DNA of 29,025 bases from DASWHK01 sp036398215. GTDB taxonomy: Bacteria > Acidobacteriota > UBA890. A program made the translations under genes and the position numbers. The notes under the pieces were generated by a model. That model had not been told where the DNA came from and did not search any database. It saw only the letters and a program-made list of their open reading frames with translations. Positions 23,949-29,025 of the stretch are shown here, in pieces (the first letter of the stretch is position 1; the number at the start of each line of letters is the position of its first letter). Location of the stretch: contig DASWHK010000219.1 of NCBI GenBank assembly GCA_036398215.1, forward strand, positions 1-29,025, given 5' to 3'.

Positions 23949-23958
23949 CGGGGCCTCC
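23889..23958 (-). repeat. 35-bp tandem duplication at the beta-propeller gene start
   Basis: Bases 23889-23923 and 23924-23958 match at 33 of 35 positions. On the - strand each copy has GGAGGCCCCGAT followed by a Lys/Ser/Thr/Asn/Arg/His-rich stretch. Only the upstream copy (23924-23958) keeps an ATG; the other has ATC. As 35 is not a multiple of 3, the two copies are read in different frames. Confidence 0.9.
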
Positions 23959-24051
23959 ATCGACTGCGGTACGGGACGACGAATGTTGCGGATGGTAGCG
24001 GCGTGCGGATCGAATGCCGGCGGGAGCCGATGAGCCACCGATCCGCGTCCA

Positions 24052-24402
24052 TCAGCGAAGGCCGAGCTGGACCTCGAGGGCCGCGTCCAGATCGTTCCGT
24101 TCGTCGTCTTCGAGCCGACCGATGACGTCGCCGATCCGCTTCTTCGAGATCGTCCGGATCTGATTCGCGACCGCCCTCGACGGCCTCTCGACACCGCTGC
24201 TCGCCGAGCCGATCCGAGCCTCGTAAGGCCGCAGCTCCCGCTTCGGAAGCCCGGTGACAGGGACCACCTGCACCACGGCGTCGAAACGGCACGCCGCATC
24301 GTTCGAGACGATCACCGCCGGGCGCGTCTTGCGGATTTCCCCGCCGACCGCAGGATCGAAGCGCACCGTGACCACCGCGCCGCGGGTGAGGGTGTGGCTC
24401 AC
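24052..24402 (-). CDS. mazF: MazF/PemK-family toxin (endoribonuclease)
   Basis: The product has 116 residues, the usual MazF size. MazF toxins cut RNA at short sequence motifs and arrest translation unless bound by their antitoxin. Family features are RGAVVTVRFDPAVGGEIRKT followed by RPAVIVSND (~7-36), the VVQVVPVTGLPK strand region, and ANQIRTISKKRIGDVIGRL (~82-100). The GTG at 24402 overlaps the antitoxin stop (GTGA), the expected arrangement for translational coupling, so I prefer it to the frame-opening codon at 24432. No active-site residue appears lost. The next gene on the strand is the beta-propeller gene, 103 bases downstream. Confidence 0.88.
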   Translation of the reverse strand: MSHTLTRGAVVTVRFDPAVGGEIRKTRPAVIVSNDAACRFDAVVQVVPVTGLPKRELRPYEARIGSASSGVERPSRAVANQIRTISKKRIGDVIGRLEDDERNDLDAALEVQLGLR

Positions 24403-24614
24403 TCGGTCACCTCGGCATCGACTGGTTTCCACTCCTCGTGGAGGCGCTCCGATTCCGGAGCATCCTCCCGGTACGCCGTTTCCAACAGCTCCTCGAGCTC
24501 GCGCACCCGGTACTCCTCCACCGCCTCCGCCACGACGGCGCTCGCGTTCGGCTTGGAGCGAAGATAGGTCGCGAGATCCTCCGACACCGAGACCGTCAAT
24601 TTTATCTTACTCAT
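24399..24614 (-). CDS. MazE-like antitoxin (ribbon-helix-helix type)
   Basis: The product has 71 residues. The N-terminus (SKIKLTVSVSEDLATYLRSK) fits a ribbon-helix-helix DNA-binding fold, with a beta strand followed by helices. The acidic C-terminus (SERLHEEWKPVDAEVTE) would wrap and inhibit the toxin. The ATG at 24614 is preceded by GAAGG with an 8-base gap. It overlaps the MazF-like toxin gene by 4 bases. Such antitoxins usually repress their own promoter; the AT-richer stretch just upstream would be the operator. Confidence 0.85.
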   Translation of the reverse strand: MSKIKLTVSVSEDLATYLRSKPNASAVVAEAVEEYRVRELEELLETAYREDAPESERLHEEWKPVDAEVTE

Positions 24615-24668
24615 GATATGACCTTCTGGACGTCTATAGTGCCATACCCGGATCGGTCGAGCAAGGCG
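24615..24668 (-). promoter_or_regulatory. Likely promoter/operator of the toxin-antitoxin pair
   Basis: This short stretch is markedly richer in A/T than its surroundings. On the - strand it reads TTGCTC (24663-24668), then about 20 bases, then TATAGA. The spacing is longer than the usual 17, so the promoter call is tentative. Autoregulation by the antitoxin is expected from the family. Confidence 0.35.
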
Positions 24669-24690
24669 GGCTGCCTGGAGCTAGCCGAGC

Positions 24691-24840
24691 CTAGCGCTGA
24701 ATGATCTGTGCGCGAGCCGCCATGATCTGCTGCCAGCCCTCGGCGAAGGCGCGTGCGGCGCGCTCATCGAGCATGAGGCCCGCCTGGGTGAGCGAGCGCG
24801 CATCTTGCGCGTGGCCGGTGATTCCCCAGCTTTCAGGTGC
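24691..24840 (-). pseudogene. 49-codon C-terminal gene remnant
   Basis: On the - strand a frame ending at TAG (24691-24693) reads APESWGITGHAQDARSLTQA, then GLMLDERAARAFAEGWQQIM, then AARAQIIQR. It has the GC-rich third positions of a real gene. The frame has no start codon and hits a stop about 45 bases further upstream, after low-quality sequence (TSARRRRGC), so the gene was cut near 24840. I do not recognise the family. The rest of the 24615-25043 gap holds only the promoters described here. Confidence 0.5.
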
Positions 24841-24954
24841 GCACCCACGACGTCGACGAGCTGAGGTTTACGGCGTGGGGTGAGCGGGGCCTTCAGGGAG
24901 CGGGGCGGCGCGATGATCGACGGCGGCCCCCTCGTGCGATTGCGACGGCCGCCG

Positions 24955-24984
24955 TTGCCTGCCTTCAGCATTGCGCAGTATGCT
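24955..24984 (+). promoter_or_regulatory. Candidate promoter for the broken regulator and kinase-like gene
   Basis: TTGCCT (24955-24960), an 18-base spacer and TATGCT (24979-24984) fit a sigma-70-type promoter. TTGCGC is present at 24971 and again at 24984, a spacing of 13, which might be an operator. A leader of about 50 bases runs to the ATG at 25044. Confidence 0.35.
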
Positions 24985-25043
24985 TGCGCCGTTCCCTCAC
25001 ATCTGAAGAGTCCGCCGCCTATGGTCCGGTCGGAGCCTGCTCG

Positions 25044-25338
25044 ATGATTGCGTTCGGCGCATTCCGCTACGACTCCGAGTCGCGGCTGTTGTATCGCGGC
25101 GACGAGGAGGTCCTGCTGCCTCCCCGGGTGGTAGCGGTGCTCGAGTCGCTGCTCAAGCGCCCCGGCAAGATCGTCCCCAAGGAAGACCTGCTCGCCTCCG
25201 CCTGGGAGGGCGCCTTCGAGACTGGGTTACCTCGAGTACGGGCGCAATTACGACGTTTCCGGTGACGGAAAACGCATTCTCGCCGCCGTGCCCGCGGAGG
25301 GCAGCACCACTGTCGACGAAAGGGAATCGGATCCATGA
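25044..25338 (+). pseudogene. Winged-helix/PD40 regulator collapsed by internal deletion
   Basis: The ATG at 25044 (GGAG 8 bases upstream) opens the N-terminus of an OmpR/CadC-type winged-helix domain: FGAFRYDSESRLLYRGDEEV, LLPPRVVAVLESLLKRPGKI and VPKEDLLASAWEGAF. Around 25215-25228 this frame ceases to make sense. A different frame continues as GYLEYGRNYDVSGDGKRILA and AVPAEG, ending at TGA 25336-25338. YDVSxDGKR is typical of the last PD40 (TolB-like propeller) repeat. Full-length winged-helix/PD40 proteins are common in Acidobacteriota. The present gene seems to keep only both ends, out of frame, after loss of the middle. The N-terminal frame ends at 25265 and could still give a 73-residue domain. 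Confidence 0.75.
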
Positions 25339-26270
25339 GGATTGGCCGCTGCCTCTTCACGAGTGACCCTCTGTCGTCGTGCGGCACGAACAGAAGCCCC
25401 CGGTGGTCGGCGGTCGCCGGGATGGCCGTGCTCCTCCTGCTCGCTCTGCTGCCGGCCGCGGCCGGGTTCCCCTCCCAGCAGGCGTCGCCGCAACGGATCT
25501 TTCTCGGCCCGGACGGCGAGCCCCTGCCCTTCAGGAACGATGAGGAAATCCTGGAGTTCCTGCGGCAGGCGGAGGTGGTGTCGATGAAGCGCATCCCGGT
25601 GGGCGTCACCCGCCCGCAGGAGGTGCTGCTGGAAAGAAACGGGGTGCGCGCCCGCGCCGCCTACCGCGACTTCGACGAGACCTACCAGCGGGCCAGGTTG
25701 AACGACGGCTCATTCTTCATGAGCCTGCGCGACTCCTTCATCCACGAGGCGGCTGCTTACGAGATGTCGCGGCTGCTCGGACTCGACAACGTCCCCCCGG
25801 CCGTGCCGCGCCGGCACGCCGGCAAGAACGTGACCGTGCAGCTATGGATCGAGGACGCCATGAGCGACCCGGAGCGCCGCGAGTCGGGCCTGCAGCCCCC
25901 GCGCCAGGTCGAGTTCCGCCTCCAAGTCCAGACCATGTACCTCTTCGACGACCTGATCGGCAACGTCGACCGCAACGAGGGCAACCTGCTCTTCGATCGA
26001 GAAACCTGGAAGCTGTGGATGATCGATCACACGCGTGGGTTCCAGCGCACCACCGAGGTTCGCAACACCGAGAGGATCACGTGGTGCCGGCGCGACGTGT
26101 GGGAACGCCTGCGCACGCTGGAGCGCGCCGACGTCGATGCAGCCCTCAACAGGCTCGTCGGCCGCTACGAGATCGACGCCCTGTTCGAGCGCCGCGACAA
26201 GCTCGTCGCGCACATCCAGGCGCGGATCAACGAATTCGGCGAGGGCGCTGTTCTCCTCGCGGAGCGCTGA
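25335..26270 (+). CDS. Secreted protein with Fam20C/PI3K/HipA-like kinase signature
   Basis: The product has 311 residues. The N-terminal region has a signal peptide or anchor (hydrophobic ~26-44, AVLLLLALLPAAAG). The core has SFIHEAAAYEMSRLLGLDNV followed by PPAVP (~134-157), as in atypical kinases where an invariant Glu in this helix pairs with the ATP Lys. It is followed by FDDLIGNVDRNEGNLLF (204-220) and WMIDHTRGF (228-236). The pattern N-x-D-R-x-x-x-N, then I-D-H-x-x-x-F, parallels the catalytic Asp and metal-binding Asp of Fam20C; D212 and D231 are the candidates. The ATP-binding Lys is not certain (K85, or an Arg in AAYRDF). Function is inferred by motif only. The ATG at 25335 overlaps the stop of the broken regulator (ATGA). 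Confidence 0.65.
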   Translation: MRIGRCLFTSDPLSSCGTNRSPRWSAVAGMAVLLLLALLPAAAGFPSQQASPQRIFLGPDGEPLPFRNDEEILEFLRQAEVVSMKRIPVGVTRPQEVLLERNGVRARAAYRDFDETYQRARLNDGSFFMSLRDSFIHEAAAYEMSRLLGLDNVPPAVPRRHAGKNVTVQLWIEDAMSDPERRESGLQPPRQVEFRLQVQTMYLFDDLIGNVDRNEGNLLFDRETWKLWMIDHTRGFQRTTEVRNTERITWCRRDVWERLRTLERADVDAALNRLVGRYEIDALFERRDKLVAHIQARINEFGEGAVLLAER

Positions 26271-26285
26271 GGGATCCGCGGCGCC

Positions 26286-26301
26286 TAGCCCGAATTTCTC
26301 A
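26286..26301 (+). repeat. Putative insertion-sequence end, copy 2
   Basis: TAGCCCGAATTTCTCA matches 13697-13712 at 15 of 16 bases in the same orientation. It stands alone in the 120-base gap between the convergent kinase-like gene and the M1 peptidase gene, with no reading frame of a transposase beside it. Confidence 0.4.
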
Positions 26302-26390
26302 CCGCGATTCTGCTGCGGGAGCGAAGAGACGCGTGTCTACAGTGCGCTGGGTCGGTCTCCTCGTAGGTGGACGTCTTGCTGCCCCGCTGG

Positions 26391-28829
26391 TTACCAGCGC
26401 TCGCTCGTCACTTCGGCCAGCACCGCGTTTCTCGGGTTGAGGACGAGGTCGCGAACCTCGGCGCCGGCCGGCAGCTCGAAGCTGAACTCGTTCAGCGCCT
26501 CGTTGACCTCCACCCTCAGCACCGCGAAGCGATCGTCGCCGGTTTCGATGCGCACGGGTACGTACATCCGGAAGGGGACATCCGGCTCGACCGTCTGGCG
26601 GATGCGGAGCTTGACGGCCGTGCGGCCGCCGGCGCCCTCCTCGGTCGTCCAGGCGTAGTGATACGTGGGCACGGCGGTGCCATATACCCACTGGTCGAAG
26701 AACCAGCCCATGTCGACGCCGAAGTGCTTCTCGACGACGGCGCGGAAGCTCTCGGTGCTGGCCTCGCTACCGGCGTGGCTGGCCACGAAGTCGCGCATCA
26801 TGTTGCGCCAGGCCTCGTCGCTGCTCGCCGTCCAGTCGTACATGAGCATGCGCAGCATGTGCAGGACGTAGGCGCCTTTCTCGTAGACGAGCATCGCGTA
26901 GTCGATCGGGGTCTCCGAGGACGACAGCCGAGTGCCCAGCGCGATGGGCCCCGACCAGCTGCCTTCCGAATTGCGGCGCGTCAACCCCGACGGCATCCCG
27001 AAGCGGCGGAAGCCGGCGTTGCCCCTCTTGAACACGTCGTTGCGCCAGCCGGCGGTCATCTCGTCGAGCAGCCCGGGGTCGTCGCGATAGACGGCGGCGT
27101 ACAGCGCCCCCGAGTACTCGGCGAAGCCCTCGGAGATCCACTGGTCCCGATAGCTCTTCCAGCCGACGATGTGTCCCCACCACTGGTGCGCGGTCTCGTG
27201 GCCGCGGAACGCCTCGGTGTGACCGGGAACCTCGCTCACGAAAGACCCCGCCGCCAGGTGTAGCAACCCCGGGAACCCTTGCCCGTGGGAATACGGAATG
27301 CGCGTCGCCGACATGTACGAGAAGGGGTAGCTGCCGAACATCTCGCTGAACATGACCAGGCTGTTGCCGACGTCGACGCCGACGTTGAACAGCATGTCGC
27401 CGCCGAAGCCGGTGGTGTTGCCGAACACCGTGATCGGCGGCGCATCTTCGACCTCGATGGTGCGGGTTTCCATGCCGCCGTAGTTGAACGCCACGAAGGC
27501 CACTGGCAACCGCTGGTGGAAGCGGGCGACGCGCCGGTCGCCCTCGATCTCGTCGGATACGAGCTCGCCGCTGGCGAACAGCTTGTCGCCCTTGTCGACG
27601 TTGAACGTCATGTCGAAGGTGGCGCGCTGCAGGTAGCCGATGGTCGGGAACCAACCGGTGGTCACCTTGATCGCGTACTCACTGCGCCCGTAGACGCTGT
27701 CGATGAGGTCGCCGCCGTACACGAACCCCACGCGCACAGGCCTATCCACCGGCAGCGGCTGCGGGAACACCACCGTGAGCGTGCTCTCGAAGGCATCGTC
27801 CTTGGCCGGCTCGCGGACGAAAAAGAGCGGCTTGCCGGCATCATCGAGCACCTCGTGGATCTCCACCAGCGGATGGGCGTCGAACTGCAGCGCCCGCCGC
27901 CCCGGCGCGGTGACCTGCATCTCGAGATCGGCGCGCGCCTCCTCGATCTTGTCGCGACGCAGCGTGAGGTCGAGGTCGTAGTGGATGGGCCGCGCCGCCG
28001 GCGGCTCGATGGCGCCGAAGCCGCCCCAGACGTCGAAGCGGTCCGCCCGGCGGCTCCAGCCGCTGAGCCGGTAGAAGTCGTCGCCCATGGGGTTCTGGGC
28101 GAAGTACAGCGGATCGCCGCGACGGCGCTCGATCCAGGCGGTGAACAGCCCGTCGCGCCCGTCGATCAGATCGATCAGGACGCGGCCGTCGGGGTTGCCT
28201 GAGCGCTCGCGGAAATGCTCGACGACCTGGTCACGCAACCTGAGCGCCTCTCGCGCCACCGTCGCCGCGTCATTGGCGGGCACCGCCCCGGCGACGTCGC
28301 GGCGGTCGCCTTCGGGCGCCCGGGTGCCCGCCACGAAGTCGGCGGTGGCGTCGGTGAAGCGCAGGTAGAGCCGCTCGAACTCCTCCTCCAGGGTCGCCTC
28401 ATCGGTGAACTTTTCGAGCTGGTCGCGCTCGACGCCGGAGGGCGGCTCGTAGAAGAGCCGCCCGGCGCCGAGAAAGACGGCGCCGGTGACGCGCCCGGCG
28501 ACCGGCTCCAACGGCAGCCAGTGACCTTCGGTCAGCACAAACGTGGCCGGGCCGCGGGTGATCTCGAGGTTGGCGACGCGCAGGGCGCGATCGAGGTCGA
28601 GGCCGGCGGCGCGCAGCGCCGCGTAGGTCGCCGCGGCGTCCGGCCCCGCGTCCTGCGCGGGGTCCGGTGTCGTGGCCTGCACGGAGTCGCCGGGTGCATC
28701 GCCGAGCTCGGTCGGGGCCTCAGGAATCCGTGCCCTGGTTTCGCGCGGCGCAGCGGGCGCATCCAGATGCATCGATGCCGCCCCGAGTCCCGGCACGATC
28801 AGGCCGACGAGAAGTGCCAGCGAGCTCAT
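26391..28829 (-). CDS. Secreted M1-family (gluzincin) metallopeptidase
   Basis: The product has about 812 residues. The zinc site HETAHQWWG (HExxH at 27186-27200) is followed 19 residues after the second His by the Glu of WISEGFAEYSG, the M1 HExxH-x18-E arrangement. The catalytic Tyr is in VYEKGAYVLHMLRML. The exopeptidase motif GxMEN is absent; its place is taken by GQGFPGLLHLAAGSF. An N-terminal signal peptide (MSSLALLVGLIVPGLGAAS) and a long N-terminal domain of ~300 residues with charged, Ala-rich sequence precede the beta-sandwich and catalytic domains. I chose the ATG at 28829 because it follows GGTGG and overlaps the stop of an upstream frame (ATGA); starts at 28835 or 28853 are possible. 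It probably acts outside the cytoplasm on peptides. Confidence 0.88.
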   Translation of the reverse strand: MSSLALLVGLIVPGLGAASMHLDAPAAPRETRARIPEAPTELGDAPGDSVQATTPDPAQDAGPDAAATYAALRAAGLDLDRALRVANLEITRGPATFVLTEGHWLPLEPVAGRVTGAVFLGAGRLFYEPPSGVERDQLEKFTDEATLEEEFERLYLRFTDATADFVAGTRAPEGDRRDVAGAVPANDAATVAREALRLRDQVVEHFRERSGNPDGRVLIDLIDGRDGLFTAWIERRRGDPLYFAQNPMGDDFYRLSGWSRRADRFDVWGGFGAIEPPAARPIHYDLDLTLRRDKIEEARADLEMQVTAPGRRALQFDAHPLVEIHEVLDDAGKPLFFVREPAKDDAFESTLTVVFPQPLPVDRPVRVGFVYGGDLIDSVYGRSEYAIKVTTGWFPTIGYLQRATFDMTFNVDKGDKLFASGELVSDEIEGDRRVARFHQRLPVAFVAFNYGGMETRTIEVEDAPPITVFGNTTGFGGDMLFNVGVDVGNSLVMFSEMFGSYPFSYMSATRIPYSHGQGFPGLLHLAAGSFVSEVPGHTEAFRGHETAHQWWGHIVGWKSYRDQWISEGFAEYSGALYAAVYRDDPGLLDEMTAGWRNDVFKRGNAGFRRFGMPSGLTRRNSEGSWSGPIALGTRLSSSETPIDYAMLVYEKGAYVLHMLRMLMYDWTASSDEAWRNMMRDFVASHAGSEASTESFRAVVEKHFGVDMGWFFDQWVYGTAVPTYHYAWTTEEGAGGRTAVKLRIRQTVEPDVPFRMYVPVRIETGDDRFAVLRVEVNEALNEFSFELPAGAEVRDLVLNPRNAVLAEVTSERW

Positions 28830-29025
28830 TCGCATCCACCGACCGTACGACATCGACCGGGCCGCGCGAAACCCGCACCCGTCGATCGCCGCTTCATCCA
28901 CTCGAGGTCGGCCTTGACGTCCCCGCCGACGGCCATCAAACGCGCCAACGGCACGAAGACTGTGCCCGCCTCGCCGGCCGGCTTGGAGACGAGGCCGGTT
29001 CGGTGCGAAGATCGGGGCGCCGCCC
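28826..29025 (-). CDS. C-terminal part of an unrecognised gene (right edge)
   Basis: On the - strand a frame open from the window edge ends at TGA 28826-28828. It contains GLVSKPAGEAGTVFVPLARL and MAVGGDVKADLEWMKRR, with GC-rich third positions. The TGA overlaps the ATG chosen for the M1 peptidase (ATGA), an arrangement common in coupled genes. The final ~20 codons look less protein-like. No family is recognised. It may also be a chance open frame, since GC-rich DNA has few stops. Confidence 0.4.
   Translation of the reverse strand, partial: AAPRSSHRTGLVSKPAGEAGTVFVPLARLMAVGGDVKADLEWMKRRSTGAGFARPGRCRTVGGCE

Noticed and set aside
23949..24299. N-terminal extension of the beta-propeller gene to 24299
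   Set aside because: The extra residues overlap the MazF gene antisense-free but in another frame, are Arg/Ser-rich and lack a ribosome site; the ATG at 23948 has GGAGG at good spacing.
24681..24971. 96-codon - strand frame between the antitoxin and the regulator
   Set aside because: Composition is Arg/Ser/Pro-rich like a shadow; the protein-like remnant at 24691-24840 is in a different frame of the same strand.

Overview
The window is a very GC-rich bacterial chromosome segment, with GC-rich third codon positions and long open frames on the strand opposite almost every gene. The best guess for its origin is the phylum Acidobacteriota. This rests on the signal-peptide VWA protein of the 'VWFA-related Acidobacterial' type, the remains of a winged-helix/PD40 regulator, and the M1 peptidase style. 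It is an inference from family distribution, not a phylogenetic result.

Region 1 (1-12313, + strand) is the distal part of a respiratory complex I operon in the order nuoE-F-G-H-I-J-K-L-M-N. The genes are tightly packed, with ATGA, GTGA or TGATG overlaps or gaps of a few bases. All four peripheral Fe-S subunits in view keep their cluster ligands, including the extra N7 cluster of NuoG. The three antiporter-like subunits keep their membrane Glu and Lys residues. NuoE and NuoF are one continuous reading frame. NuoG carries two low-complexity insertions and a 60-bp duplication. A 28-codon open frame exactly bridges nuoG and nuoH. nuoA-D would lie to the left of the window.

Region 2 (12314-18523) is mostly on the - strand. 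It holds a METTL7-like methyltransferase, a small membrane protein on the + strand with the debris of a mobile element behind it, and three - strand genes: a VWA protein, a hybrid histidine kinase (PAS-GAF-HisKA-HATPase-REC) and a REC-HD-GYP response regulator. The last two suggest phosphorelay and cyclic-di-GMP signalling. The 3' end of the kinase gene has been partly duplicated.

Region 3 (18782-22825, + strand) holds a DUF255/YyaL thioredoxin-fold protein, a DoxX-family membrane protein and a methylmalonate-semialdehyde dehydrogenase (MmsA type). Region 4 (22836-24614, - strand) holds a MazE/MazF-like toxin-antitoxin pair followed by a membrane-anchored APMAP/strictosidine-synthase-like beta-propeller. 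A 35-bp tandem duplication sits on the propeller's start codon.

Region 5 (24615-29025) is partly eroded. It has a 49-codon remnant, a winged-helix regulator collapsed onto its own C-terminus, and a secreted protein with a Fam20C/PI3K/HipA-like kinase active-site pattern whose start overlaps the collapsed gene's stop. It ends with a secreted M1-family metallopeptidase without the aminopeptidase GxMEN motif, and the tail of one further gene at the right edge. The most interesting items are the kinase-like secreted protein next to its broken regulator, the NuoEF fusion, and the small tandem duplications that remodel gene ends.
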